The position numbers and the translations under genes were made by a program. Source: Nageia nagi (taxonomy: Eukaryota > Pinophyta). Taken from it: DNA of 64,000 nt. Location: positions 47,306,001 through 47,370,000 of the forward strand of contig JBITNC010000001.1 of assembly GCA_050084985.1 (NCBI GenBank), written 5' to 3'. Positions within the stretch are counted from its first letter, which is position 1. Every line of letters begins with the position of its first letter. This document shows positions 11,764-23,663 of this stretch, piece after piece. The notes below the pieces were generated by a model. That model did no database searches, had not been told where the DNA came from, and saw only the letters and a program-made list of their open reading frames with translations.

Positions 11764-12310
11764 TTAAAAAAAAAAAAACATTATTCTTGTAAATTCTCCT
11801 ATTCCTACATTCCTATGTGATCTACCAGCACTACATAGACACCTCCATGCACCTAATACAAGTTTCATGGGTATCTTATCAATAATAGTTAAAGCTTTCT
11901 CAAGATATCCTTGCATGGAAAAGAAGTTAAACAATGAATTTATAATTATTAAGACCAATATTAACACAATCAGAGTCAATCATGTTGTTGAAGTACTTAC
12001 AACTCTAATCTCCAAAACTTGACAACTGTATGCAACTAGAACATATCCAAAGGTTATGCAATAAGGTTATTTTCCAAGTGCTTAGTTAGAAAATAAATTT
12101 TAAAGGCATCCTTATGGTATACATGAATTATATGTCTTCCAATCATTGCACTCCATGAAAATATAACAACCCCACTCCATGCTATGGATTCCCTTCCTAG
12201 ATTCAGGACTATGTGGCATTTGCTTAGTGTGAAATAAGAGGACATTGTGATGTTTTAATTTACTTATAGCATTTTTATGAATTTGATTTGAAAATGATCT
12301 TATCAAAATA
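11764..12310 (-). pseudogene. PPR protein pseudogene, C-terminal repeats and E motif
   Basis: Read on the - strand from 12310 down, three frames together give a plant PLS-class pentatricopeptide protein. 'IHKNAIS' and 'HSPESRKGIHSME' are followed by 'VVIFSWSAMIGRHIIHVYHK' (12120-12180) and 'SCKYFNNMI' (about 12000). The end is 'GYLEKALTIIDKIPMK', 'GAWRCLCSAGRSHRNVGIGE' (about 11800-11915), the last PPR plus the E-type motif. Intact members are organelle RNA-binding factors. Here frameshifts (near 12170 and 11940) and stops break it, and nothing upstream of 12310 continues the repeat. It is host-derived rather than transposon-derived. Another PPR fragment on the same strand lies at about 43.9 kb. 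Confidence 0.8.
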
Positions 12311-12559
12311 TGATATTATCTATCCTTATTTTTCATGATATTATCAAGGTGTATGTGTTATTTTATGTAGGTGACAGATATAAAGGTGGGATGCTCATGG
12401 GTATGGAGATGATAACAAAGGGTGGATCTAGGATCTAAAAAGTAGATGCAATATGACCACTACTAGATAGATTCCAGATAGTAAGACACATATAGCTACA
12501 TGGGGAGATGATAATCAAGATTACTCCTAGAATGTGTGTTGAATATTTATTCTTATTGG

Positions 12560-13260
12560 TTGTCTATTGTGAAGATTTCACCAAGGACCCCCTGACAGGA
12601 ATGTTAGTAGGGGTAGGTGATTTACTGCACTTTCATTACATATAGTTATTAGTTTAATTAATTAAATACTAATTCAATTAATAAGATTATGTCATGAAGG
12701 ATAAATTTAGTTAATATGATTAACTAAATTAATAGCTTTATAAAAATAATACTTAATACTTAAAATTAATAATAATAATATAATATAATAAATTAAAATA
12801 AAGTTTAAAAAAAAATTAAGGATAAGCTTAAGGAAAAGATAAGCTTAACACATGGTCAGATAATGTTAAGTGACAACTAAATATTAGATTTATTGAACAT
12901 AAAATATTATTATTTTAGTAAAAACCCTAATCTTTTAAAAATTTATAAATATACTCTTAGAGCTCACATTTTGGAAGGGAATTGCAAGTGAGAATTGAAG
13001 CTTTGGAGAAATTGCAAGTAACTACAAGAGATAAATTTTTCAAGGCTCAAGGTAGTCTTAAAATAATCACTTCAAGATGCAAGGTTATGCTGCTGAATTG
13101 GAAGGTTAACCATTTTTATTTGTGAAGGATTTTTTAGCATTCAAGGGTTTTATATTCCTTCCAAGAATTTGATCAATTTGATAGCATTTATTAAGTCAAT
13201 TTATTTCAATCTCTCATTTGGGTTATATAAATAGTATTATATTTTTTTATATATGAGGGT
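12560..13260 (+). repeat. LTR-like non-coding segment with TATA box
   Basis: The AT-rich stretch has a clean TATAAATA at 12944-12951, followed by a leader-like region with a small duplication ('aattgcaag' at about 12978 and 13011). This resembles the U3/R part of a plant LTR. I found no second copy, PBS or PPT, so a solo LTR is only a guess. Confidence 0.25.
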
Positions 13261-14771
13261 GAAAGAAAACTAATAGTTTCCACTTAGAAAGTAAAGAAAA
13301 TGTTACTTTGAATGTGGTGACTTGAATAACTAGAAAATGATTTCTAATTAGGGTTTTCTACATAATATGGTATTTTTAGAAAATATTATGATTTAAGACT
13401 TATTTTGCCTTAATTTGGCTTATTTTACTTTGATCTAGTTGTTTTGGTTTGATCCATTACAAATTCAAATATTGATTTGAGTCTTTGATTGCAACTGAGA
13501 ATTTGATCTTGTATGAAACCCATCATATTCTTTAGTTAAAGTTTTAAACAATATGTCATTAGTATTTTGGCACTAACTTTTTCATATGAACTCAAATTGA
13601 GTTGAAATTTTGAGGGTAGTTTATGGACATGTATATGAACAACATCTACCAATTTTTTGCTAATTAAATATGAAAAGAAAAAGATAGATTCATTCTAGTA
13701 AGGTTGAATTTTAAGGACTACATTTTCTATTTATTACTTTATAGATATAAAGTTTATTTGATTAAAAAATAATTAATAAGATGAATATAGAAAATAATAA
13801 ATTAAATTTAGTATAAAGCAAGGTTTCCTTGTTAAAATTTAGTATAGGGATGAAGATTATTTAAAATGTTGAAGAGATTTGGATAACTAAAAAGGAAGAA
13901 TCTAAGAAAAGAAATTATGTTAAAGAAAATTTATTTTAATATGAGTGATAAAATAAATAGGTAAGAAATTTAATATGATATGTCTTTGAAAAAGAAATAA
14001 AGAACTAATTCATGATATTTCTTTGAGAAAGAAATAGAGAATTAATTTTTGATATTTCTTAAAAAAGAAATAAGAAAAGTATTATGTGATGAAAGTTGTA
14101 TGAAAATTACCTTTATCATGAGGCTAAGATAATTAAAATAAATAAGCAAATGAAAGTATAATAATATTTTATACAATATGTTATAAAATACTAAGTTCAT
14201 GGATAAGATAAATATTAAGGAAGTATGTGAGCTCATTAAATGAATTAGAAATACTATCCTTAAGAAGAAATATAGATTTTATTGAGTAGAATCAAAGTCT
14301 AGGAGCTTGTGGAAAAAGAAAGATTTTAGCCTTTATGAAGTTTATTAAGGATACCTAAATAAATAAAAAGATAAAGAATTTATGTATGAATAATATTTCT
14401 ACCTCAAATATGGAGAAATATTAGCTCTTTTTAGAAATGAATTTATGTGGAATCAAGTTTGGATTTGTATTCTTTTCCTAAAATTAAATCTATGTTTGAG
14501 TATGTAACCTAGGAGATTATTGGTATATTTTTATGTGTGAATATCTTTTGTGTATGCAAAAGTATTTACATTAGGGAAAAAAAAAATTGATCCAAGTATA
14601 CCCATGAGCTACCATTTCCAAGGAAGGTCGATTCGTGCTTATGAGGGATCCTTGCTTGTTCAATTGCTTAAGGATGTCACTTTGCACTTAATAAAAGATA
14701 CTTGTATCAAGATTTTGGATATGTATTAATGTAATATAATGATGATTTGTATGATCTTGTATTACACTTAT
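13261..14771. other. Non-coding AT-rich DNA left of element B
   Basis: No gene or conserved motif is seen apart from the small tandem repeat at 13977-14079. Open stretches here are under 65 codons and lack family features. Confidence 0.4.
13977..14079. repeat. 37-bp tandem repeat, nearly 3 copies
   Basis: Units start at 13977, 14014 and 14051 with an exact 37-base step. Each reads gatat-t-ctt...aaagaaat..agaa followed by 'ctaat' or 'ttaat'. Differences are single-base changes. Confidence 0.75.
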
Positions 14772-16034
14772 TGATAAGTATAATATAAACTCAATATTTT
14801 TTTTGGTGTAGTTCTCCATTGCTTGCAATATTAGGGTTCTTGAAAGAGTAGAAGGTGGTGGGACAATGTGCTCATAGGGGTTTTTTGCTTAATATTCAGG
14901 TTATAGGTTCTATCTATGAAAGAGGTCAAAAGTATCCAAAAAGAGATAGAATAGGCCAAGAGTAACTAGAAAGAGATGAAAATCTAATCTACAGAGTGAG
15001 GTAATCAAATAACAAACAAACTAAACTAATCAGCTTAGGCATCATCGCACACAAGCAGTAATCCATAATCAAAACTAAGAATAGCACAACTCTATCACTC
15101 CTAGGGTCTCATAATTGCAATACATAGCCATAATTTAGAACTAAACTTCATACATAACAATTATAAAGGAAGATAATAATCACAAATATAGAGGGAAAAA
15201 TATCATAGTATTTCATTATCATATATGAAAATAGAGCTTACACTAGGCAACTTTGCTAAAATATTTGACCTTTTAGACTTCTAAAAGTCCACTATTTATA
15301 CTATTATATTTACAAAATGGGTGGTTGTCAACCATTAATAACTACAACTAACTCTTTTACTAAGAATAGTATAAACTTAAATATATACAACATGTACAAA
15401 TAATTTACAACTGTAACTGATTATATAGTATGGTCTTGATTTAGCACCAAATCTTAGGGATCTACAATCTTCCATATTCATACCTCTTCAACCATAATTC
15501 ATCATATTTATCTTTTACTAGATCTTCTAGTACTATTTTTGAAATTAAGAAGTATGGCCTACTATTTTGATTGGTACAATTAACCTTTGTTAGAAGTCAG
15601 TAGATACCTAACTCTCTACAACCATTAAATATTTTGCACTATTACTCTAGGTTACGATCACTGTAAGGGTGAAGATAGATGTATCATTCAATCCTAAAGG
15701 TAATTTTTTGTTGCCACATGGAAATGAGTTGTAGTCAACATATTGTAATTTCCCCAAGGATCACACATTCTTGATCAGTTGGACCTAAGTGTTCCCTTTT
15801 TCTTACATTCTTCATTCATAATTGATTGGTTTTGTTTATCTTCATGAGTTTATTGGATATATAAGTCTTAAAACCTACCAATTTTCCTCAAAAAGTATGA
15901 TGTCATTACTTAAAATTAGTGGGGTTTGCTATGTATGAGCATTGTAAAATCTCTCATCATTGAGACCTTCAAGACTACTTGATGTTGGATAAAATTAAAG
16001 CCCATTTATTTCTATCAAAAAGTATAATTCCTCC
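14772..16034 (-). repeat. Left LTR of element B, first part
   Basis: It aligns with 36742-37993. Shared landmarks are 'ggtgtagttctccatt', 'agggttcttgaaaga', 'tctatctatgaaagagg', 'tagagcttacact' and 'tctatcaaaaagtataa'. The element reads on the - strand, so this is its 3' LTR. It is interrupted at 16034 by element C and resumes at 27701. The two pieces total about 1.84 kb, equal to the right LTR. Confidence 0.9.
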
Positions 16035-16882
16035 TATTACAGTGAAAATAGAGCTGGAATGTAGAATAACATAAAATACAATTATTCTTCAATCTTCACT
16101 AAACCTCAAATTATGTGAAATAGGAAAAAATGTTGTAATTGTAAATAGATATTGATTTTCAGCTCAAACTACAATTTGCCCTTGGAAGGGACTTTTACAA
16201 ATGCCATTTGCCAAAATAAGAGTATTAGATCTCCATTGTTTTTGATTTTCTTGCTTCTCTCCTTGCTATGAACAACCTGTAAATCCTACACACATGCAAA
16301 AGACAATAACATCAAAGCATCTATGTATGACATATAGTGAATTGAAGCTAGCATAAAACAATAAAAGGTATGAGCTCACAAGATTTTGGCAGCATTACCC
16401 TACTTCAAATTTGGGTCAAGATTCTCTTTTATTTGCTTTGTATTGGCTTGTATTTATAGATTTTGGGTGAGATGTTCAAAAGGCTAGTAAGAGGAAGTGA
16501 ATAGCCACCGTAGATCATAACTAACCCCCTATATCCACCTCATCTTGGAAAGTTGAAACATTTCAACTTTCTCTCACTATTTTGGCTTCTATTTAGCTGT
16601 TACAAAAGTCATCAGTGACTGGAATATGGACACTAGCAATTGGATCAAAATGTCGCATTTGTTTTGGGTCACCAGCGACTGGTTAACAATTTTATAATAA
16701 TATTAAAACGATCGCCAAATAGTCAATTTATATCAAAAAGGGGTCATGTGACCACTCCTTTTGCATGTACTTGATGAGAGCTATCCAATAATGGAGTTTT
16801 CAAGCTTGTTTGAGGTTGTATAAAGAGTTATGATTATTCCAATGTTTACTAGTTAACAAGGGGACATTTTTAGGTGTCTACA
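16035..16882 (-). repeat. 3' LTR of element C (left)
   Basis: It begins 'tattacagtg' on the + strand, where the sister copy has 'tgttacagtg', so the terminal TG has mutated to TA. It ends 'gtgtctaca'. The first 450 bases differ from the right LTR at only about a dozen positions by eye. The last 400 bases carry more small indels, clustered around repeats of a 'gtcaccagcgactgg' motif. This closeness marks C as the youngest insertion here. Confidence 0.93.
16450..16460 (-). promoter_or_regulatory. TATA box in left LTR of element C
   Basis: On the - strand this reads CTATAAATACA, a strong TATA-box match in mid-LTR. The same box is kept in the right LTR at about 27270-27280, which is the copy that would drive the element. 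Confidence 0.6.
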
Positions 16883-16896
16883 TTTTGCCCCTTTTT
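16883..16896 (-). other. Polypurine tract of element C
   Basis: On the - strand 'aaaaaggggcaaaa' directly precedes the LTR start 'tgtagacacc'. It fixes the orientation. Element F has a similar tract (aaagtggggcata). Confidence 0.85.
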
Positions 16897-19700
16897 GAAT
16901 TATCAACCAAAAAATGAGGTTGGTGATTTCAAAAATATAGAATGAGAAGCTTTGTCGCTTGATTATTCATTGTTGATTTTTTATGATATAAGTTTTGACT
17001 CAATTTCTTAAATAAATCAAAATTTTGATCAAATTATGATAAAATGTATTTTCATTTTACATTTGATGTAGTTTTGAAAACAAATTTGAATATACTTTAG
17101 AAGTGACTATTTTCGGTATGACAATGTGTTGAGCTTGTGTGATAGTTGCATGACATTTCTATTATGTCATTTTTCATGTCTAAGCACACATGTATCGTAT
17201 AAGTCCTCTTTAGTATATGAGCTTGATGGTGTTGTCCTTTATCCTGACAACGGGTTTCAAGATGATCTCCTGTAACAATGATACATCACATTTTATCTCC
17301 TTTGATATTTTAAATGTTAATAATATTTTAAGAAATATCATCAAAATCTTTTTCGTATAAAGCTTAAGATCTTTTAGTAGGATATAATTATAGCTTCACT
17401 GAATCAACTTGTTATTTATACATATTTCATCATCTGATGTTGTCATGAGGATAGCCCTTGCCATGGTTGAATATGATTTTTTAACTTTTGCAATTGATAC
17501 ATTTTGAAAATGATATTGTAATACATCAAAATACACTGTGTTAATATCCATACTATGTGCTATTTATGGTAGTTGCTGACAAGACTCTAGTTTGTCTCCG
17601 CATGCCGAAGCAAGTATGTGATAGGAAGTTTGTTTTGTATATAAAAGTTTGAGATAGTGATGTTGTATATCAAAACCTCACTTGTGTTTATCTCCATACT
17701 GTGTGCTATTTATGGCAGTTGCATGACAAAACTCTAGTTTGTCTATGCATGCCAAAGCGAGTATGTGATAGGAAGCTTGTTTTGTATATACAAGTTTGAG
17801 ATAGTGATGTTGTATATCAAAACTTCACTTGTGTTTATCTCCATACTGTGTGCTGTTTATGGCAGTTGCATGATAAGACTTTAGTTTGTCTATGCGTGCG
17901 AAGCGAGTATGTGATAGGAAGCTTGTTTTGTATATACAAGTCATTTTCATTTTTCTTGCTTTTGACCATCAGAAAGTTCATGATGATCTTTTGCATAAGT
18001 ATTTTTAAATGCATATGCATGATTGAGTATAAATATCTTATTTTAGGTTATAAGTAATTTTAATTACCTTAACCGTGAGTAGACATATAACTTTCAATTT
18101 TGTAATTAACAATGTTTTGGGTACATTTTGAGAGAGATGTAGCCATGGTCTTACTATGTGATCATAGGCTTGCTTTGATTATGGTGCTGATCTTAGCATT
18201 ATGGCCCCTTTTGAACTGACTAATGATGTTAGTGACGATGATGATAGACTATTCAAAAAACTAATATGTATTAGCTAGTGAACAAGTAAGATGAATGTAC
18301 AAATGATTCTAACCTTATTGTTTCAATCATTTATGGGTGAACATAAGGTTTGATTTTAGGTCATGGGAAATTGTATTTACCCCAATTATCCAAGTATGAT
18401 TTCTTGAGCTTTGTAATTGAAGTATTTTGAACACATTGGTTGTACACCAAATAGGTACTAAAGGCTTGTTTCCATATATCATTACATGGGTGTCTTGTGT
18501 TTATCCCAAGGAATGTATGGAGCCGAGTCAAGTATATGACATGAAGTCCCCTTTGTGTGCACTGATTTGAATTTTGATTATTATGTTTTACTCTAGAAAG
18601 GTAGGTTTTGCAAAAATCATTAGAATCATGCTTTTTGATGACTAGGATTTCCTGAATACATATAACAATAAGTGATGACTAAACATGCATAACATGACAT
18701 ATGATTTGAACTAGGGAGTTCATGATTCATTGTAAGATCATAAACAATAAATGGTGTTTGTCCTATCAAGGATTCATGATGAAATTATTTATGATCAAGT
18801 TTTCATGTTTATTTGGTTATCTTCTTCATGTTTTGACTTATTCCCATGAGTACATATATGTGATGTATGAATATGACGAATGGTTGACATTTGTGTGTAA
18901 TCACATATGATTTTTTCATAAATGTAAATGCATATGTGATACATGATGTGGTGAGCAAACATAGTCATGTATCTTAAGAAGATACAAACAAACTAATATG
19001 TTATCATTGTAAACTTATACAAATACCCACTAGGCTAATAAGTAAGTGATAATATACTTGAGGTTAGTAAGTGGTTAAGTCAAGACTCGTACACTTGAGT
19101 TTATCAACTTATGTACAATATTTTAAATCTTGATTTTGTTGGTTGATGGTAGAGGCAAATGATTTGCTTTGCGTCATGGACAATCATAGTTGCCCCAAAT
19201 TATGATAAAACATAAAATTTTTGAATTTTCACAATCAAAGTATTTTGAAAATAGGTTCTACACCTTACTAGGTATTCATGCTTGCCTACATATGCTATTT
19301 CATGGAACACTTTATTCCATAGGCTCTATGCCATTAGCATGTATGTGACGTGGAGTCTTTTCAAAGTAGATAACATTTTAATGTTTGATAATTCCACTAT
19401 TTGCCCCAGCATAATGGGTTTCATTGTCATCTCTTGCAAAAATCATTAGAAACATGTTTTTCCATGATTGAGGTTTTTTGTTGAACAAGACTTGAAAACA
19501 AGACAAATGAATTCTACTTCGTTTATCGAGATGGTGATACAAAATCAAGTTTACTACAAAGATCAACATAATGCTAGATGATATATATTATGTATTTTGT
19601 TATTCATTCTTGAGAAATTTAAAAGCATGATTTTAAACTTTAATCATGAACGTACTTTGATGTGCTACACATTGATGGTGTATGTCTAAGTTCGAATAAG
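16897..19700. repeat. Element C: higher-order diverged repeat region
   Basis: Three blocks starting near 17440, 18360 and 19160 align loosely with each other. Each carries 'gtcatgg', a 'ttgcccca' or 'ttaccccaatta' stretch, then 'aattgaagtattttgaa', then a 'cttgt...tatatgctattt' segment and a 'gtatgtgacatg(g)aag' segment. The second and third also share 'tgcaaaaatcattagaa.catg' further on (about 18611 and 19435). The spacing is about 800-920 bases. The first block has expanded locally into a 147-bp tandem array. No reading frame is kept across copies, so this is structural, non-coding DNA in the place where pol normally lies. Confidence 0.65.
17490..17941. repeat. ~147-bp tandem repeat, about 3 copies, in element C
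   Basis: The landmark 'ttgttttgtatata' occurs at 17630, 17777 and 17923, giving steps of 147 and 146 bases. Each unit also has 'ccatactgtgtgct.tttatgg.agttgcatga' and 'gcgagtatgtgatagg'. The units are far more alike than the surrounding higher-order copies, so this expansion is more recent. The period is close to nucleosome-core DNA length, which may be chance. Confidence 0.9.
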
Positions 19701-19919
19701 TACTTTGATTATTGTTATTAGTTTTATTATTATTTCAAACATCGATGTTGATTTGGATATTATTAAATATCTTCAAATTTAAGGATAATGATTTGAAAAA
19801 TTACAGTATTAGATTGTATCATTTATCAAACTTGGCTACTAATACTTTTTATTTTATGGTAACATGTACAAAGGATATGGAACAAGATGTAACACACATT
19901 CAATTTATGGGTAGATGAT

Positions 19920-20300
19920 AATGAATGGAAAGGGAAGAAGAACATCAACTTCTAATTCCAAGGAAGAGCAATTTCTTACCCTTGATCCCAAGGAATGATG
20001 GAAGCTTTTTAACGATGTTCTAAGGGGTTGAAATGGATGGGATATGATAGGAAAATAACATTGAATTCCAATTAAATGGGGAGAATAATTTCTTATTCTC
20101 AATCCCAAGGAATAATGGAAGCTATAAAATTTAACAATGTTCTAGGGTTGACTTTTATCAATCTACTAAGGGCAATTTCTTGCTTAAACTTGTAGATGAG
20201 AATAGAAGCAAAAGGTTTTAACAACAACAATGTTGACTCCCATATTAATGAGGAGAGCAATTACTCGCTCTTTTTCTCAAATAATATGGAAGCACCTCCA
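19920..20300. repeat. Element C: imperfect repeats of 80-120 bp
   Basis: A phrase 'gagcaatttcttacccttgatcccaaggaatgatggaagc' in variant forms recurs at about 19966, 20081, 20171 (short) and 20253, with 'aacaatgttcta' or 'aacgatgttcta' between. The short open frames covering it carry only the repeat. Confidence 0.7.
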
Positions 20301-21748
20301 ATTTAATAATCGATAAAGATAGATTAGAAAATATATGAATGTTAGATAATAAAATATGAAAGTTGATATAATATAATGTGTATGGGGTGATGGTGGATGT
20401 TAATATGAAAATAGTATAACAAATGAATGGACATAGGATGTATTTGAGTATTTAGAGAGAAAAACTAATCAACTCATCAAGGCATTGATCAATATAAGTG
20501 TAATATTAATTACTATGTAATAATAAAAGTATGGGATGGAGGCATGGGATGATGAAGAAATGTAATGATCATAATATTCAAGTTGACCATATTAACCAAT
20601 CATCATTAGATTTTTTCTTCTTTAGATGATATAAAACAAATTCATGATGTTCTCAAAATTACCATAACTCGTGTGTGTGCAATGATATTTATTTCCATCT
20701 CTAGACAATCTCAAACTAAATGTCACAAGTGCATAAAATATATAAGCTAGTTCATCCATATGAAACATATAGAGTCCATAGGAAAGAAGGTCGCTAACCA
20801 ATATGGACATGTCACCACTCGTAAGGTATGCCCCATTGCCAGATAGGCATCCATAGCCCCGATGAGGATTAACCCCTCGATCCACTACAACCTTGCTCTA
20901 CTGAGTCAAGCGTCCATAGCCCTAGGGAGAGGATATTGTAATCACCCAAGAATCATTAATATAATGTAATAAAATTTTTTTTTTTTTTTCTTCTTTTCAC
21001 TTTTTATCAAATGATTCTTGGGTTCGAGATGAAGCAAATAATAGGATGAACATGTAATACTTTCGCTCGAAATCATGCTCTTGTAACACCTCTTCTTGAC
21101 TATTTTAAGATTATTTAAATGTGAAGATGTGTATGAGTCTGTAATAACCTTAAGTGTATCATAATCATGTTTGTTTATCATCCAAAATTTCAAAAATTTA
21201 TGATGAAGGTTGGTAAAGTCAATAAGAATATTAATTTCATAAACTATTTCTTTTACAATAAGTATTAAACATATTTGTATAATGGTATGGAAGTGATCAT
21301 GGATAATGTATAGTATATTTGCCTTGATGAATCATTAGAATATAATCTAATACTAAATATTCCAACATAATGGGGGATGAATATGAGGTGGAAAAAGGGG
21401 AAGACATGGAAATGCAATAAACATATTATAACCTATTTCAAAATCAGGTATGATCATTTTAGTTTTTAATCATATTTTGATGTTTGTGTGATTTCTAAAT
21501 CATGTTTTAATGATTTTTTTTTTATGATGGAGGGCAATTTCCCCAATGTGATCTATGTAAAACATGAGGAGATCAAAAGTAATATGGGGGACGACTCCCC
21601 AATGTGAACGATGTGAAGGAGATTGAATATCCTTATGCAAATAACATAATTCATCATTGTTTAATTGTGTGGAATGGTATGTATGTATTTTGTAAGATGA
21701 TGTAGATTGTTATCTATCAATAAAGGTATATCTACTTCAAGTCATCTA
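20301..21748. other. Element C: non-coding interior
   Basis: No domain is recognised. 20820-20935 is a relatively GC-rich patch containing two related phrases on the - strand ('gggctatggacgcttgact' and 'gggctatggatgcctatct'). A T16-20 run lies at about 20973-20990. 21535-21610 has two copies of a 'ccccaatgtga' phrase. The open frame 20622-20885 (-) has no known motif and may be chance. Confidence 0.45.
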
Positions 21749-21964
21749 TCATTCCATCAAATCATGAAGGGCATGATTTAATTGGTAGCAATGTTTAGTA
21801 TCGTGCTCCAATTGATGATGATAAATATGATGTCCATACTTATCATATTTTATTGGCTTAGGTTTTAGGTTTTCTTTCATTATATGATCTACCACCCTCT
21901 TAGGTTGTTTCGATGATTGCATTCCATCATTGTAATCATCTTTGGATTTTAATTTCCATCTCAT
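21749..21964 (-). pseudogene. Element C: zinc-knuckle-like ORF downstream of protease
   Basis: 71 codons are open. The second half reads 'YGHHIYHHQLEHDTKHCYQL', then 'NHALHDLME'. The spacing resembles the C-x2-H-x4-H-x4-C knuckle plus a following helix, as in the Gag upstream, with Tyr at the first Cys. The first half is Lys-rich ('RWKLKSKDD'). It lies just after the protease tail. If real, the product would carry a second nucleic-acid-binding module after the protease, which is not the usual place. It could instead be a relic of a duplicated gag end. Confidence 0.4.
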
Positions 21965-22640
21965 ATCTTTATGATTATGTCTTTGCCTAGCAAAGGTGGA
22001 TGATGATTTCCCCTTTGATTTTGCATAGGAGGTTTCATTTTCGATGATTTTGTAATATTATAATGTGAGTATGGATTTTCATCTCTTCGTACACAATGGA
22101 GTACTCCCTCATGAATGTATTTTAGACAACCATGAAATGTAGATGGGACACATTCCATTTCTTGAATCCATGGTCTACCTAAAAGAATATTATATTATTC
22201 AATGTTCCCTTTAATGATATATAATGATGTTTGTATCGTCTTACATCCAATGGTGATGGGTAACACTATCGACCCTATTGTTGAACATAAGGCATTATTA
22301 AATGCTTGTATTTGTAATGATGGTAAAGGAATATGAGAAAGGGAAGATTCAATTTGTGATATGCTGATGTAGATATGATATTGACATCTGACCTTTCATC
22401 TATTAATATCCTCTTAACAATTTTACCATTTACTATTCCGATGACATGGAGAGGTGGATCTAACCCTTGAGGTCCCTTGTTTGGTTGTCTCTCATGATCT
22501 TAAAAAGAAATCATAGGCTGATGTATCAATGGAGGAACTTGTATTTTGGATTTTTGATTGTATGATATATCAATTTGTTTTTCTTGTATGTTTTGAGTTC
22601 CAATATCTACTCCAACTATTCCTATAATAGGTTGATTACT
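21961..22640 (-). pseudogene. Element C aspartic protease region
   Basis: On the - strand 22400-22500 reads 'LHVIGIVNGKIVKRILIDE' and continues 'RSDVNIIS'. This is the retropepsin fold with the expected DGG/DTG active site changed to D-E-R. About 70 codons on comes 'GRPWIQEMECVPSTFHGCLK' (22110-22180), the G-R-P-W tail typical of Tat-type gypsy proteases; element F has the same tail. Stops interrupt the frame. With the active site altered the enzyme would be dead, so Gag processing would have to come from another element. Confidence 0.8.
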
Positions 22641-22657
22641 TGGATTCCAAGTAGGTG

Positions 22658-23455
22658 TCACCTGACTGTAATTAGGTACAATAGATACGTATTTACTTGA
22701 TATGAAGGAGGTGAGTCTTGATAATTTTTTAAATTTTGATCTAAAATAGAAGTATGGTCTTCAACTTCCAAGTTATTATCTTTGATTGAATTTTGAGTTC
22801 TATTTCTCAATGCTAGACAATTTTTTGTACTATGACCTCTTTGATGGTGATAATTACAATACTCATTTTTGTTATATTTTTCTTTCCTCGTAATTTTTAT
22901 TTCACCATATTTAATCTTGACCTTCTCAATTATAACTACTTGAGCAATAACTTCTTCAAGAGTATTATATTGTTGGATTTGTAATATACTAGCTATAGGC
23001 CTTAAACAATTTTGACTGAATAATCTAACTAACTCCTCCTGAGGTAAGGTATAGGGCATGCCATAGAGTATATCCCTCCATCTTGAAACAAAGTCAATGA
23101 TTGATTCATTCTGAGATTGTTTTAGTTCTACAAGATCCATAATAGAAGATTTCTCTTTGATATAAATTCTAAAATGTTGTAAGAACAAGTTTGCCAATTG
23201 AGGAAATGAATAAATACTATGTTGTGGTAAATTATTATACCATTCCAGGGCTTGGGCTGCAAGCATCATGGGGAAAAAACATAGCATCAAGTCCTCATCA
23301 TTATAAATTAGGTAATTTGAAAACTTAAACCACCTTAAATGTTCCTTAGGATCCTTATTTCCTGTAAAAGGAATTATCTTAGGCATTTCAAAGTTGTAAG
23401 GTAATTTCTTACTTAGGGACACTTGGATGTATGGGTTCATTGCAAATATTGTCAT
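22658..23455 (-). CDS. Element C Gag core (capsid plus zinc knuckle)
   Basis: This is the longest open frame of the window (265 codons). It starts 'MTIFAMNPYIQ', followed by 'FEMPKIIPFTGNKDPKEHL', the usual entry into the Retrotrans_gag domain. Then come 'AAQALEWYNNLPQHSI' (residues about 65-80), 'FPQLANLFLQHF' and 'QNESIIDFVSRWRDI', and a knuckle 'CNYHHQRGHSTKNC' (about residues 197-210) of the C-x2-H-x4-H-x4-C type. Gag would form the particle and bind the RNA. The upstream frame suggests that the true protein began earlier and that this Met is internal. That it is still open, beside a closed protease, fits either youth or selection on Gag alone. Confidence 0.85.
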   Translation of the reverse strand: MTIFAMNPYIQVSLSKKLPYNFEMPKIIPFTGNKDPKEHLRWFKFSNYLIYNDEDLMLCFFPMMLAAQALEWYNNLPQHSIYSFPQLANLFLQHFRIYIKEKSSIMDLVELKQSQNESIIDFVSRWRDILYGMPYTLPQEELVRLFSQNCLRPIASILQIQQYNTLEEVIAQVVIIEKVKIKYGEIKITRKEKYNKNEYCNYHHQRGHSTKNCLALRNRTQNSIKDNNLEVEDHTSILDQNLKNYQDSPPSYQVNTYLLYLITVR

Positions 23456-23663
23456 ATGTCAACTTCTTGAACCTTGATATGTTCATTTCTTTATTCATGA
23501 ACTCTTTCATGAAATCTTATAATTCTTTATCTATCCAACTACCCTGAGGATGTTTTCGATATCTTCTATGATTGGTGTTTCTTTCTGACTTTAGGTCTGA
23601 ATTATAAGATTCATCATCAGAAAAAATCTTGATAACAATGATGAAGATGATAATTATGGAAGA

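Noticed and set aside
11766-11777. Run of A as a possible poly-A tail of a PPR retrogene
   Set aside because: The PPR fragment is on the - strand, so its tail would be T on the + strand at this side. The A run has the wrong orientation.
19905-20108. 67-codon - strand frame with an 'LGSRVRNCSS' repeat
   Set aside because: It only translates the 80-120-bp repeats of element C; no frame is conserved between units.
20970-20990. Long T run as a terminator or retroposon tail
   Set aside because: It is a simple homopolymer inside element C with no flanking duplication or internal promoter. No functional claim is supported.
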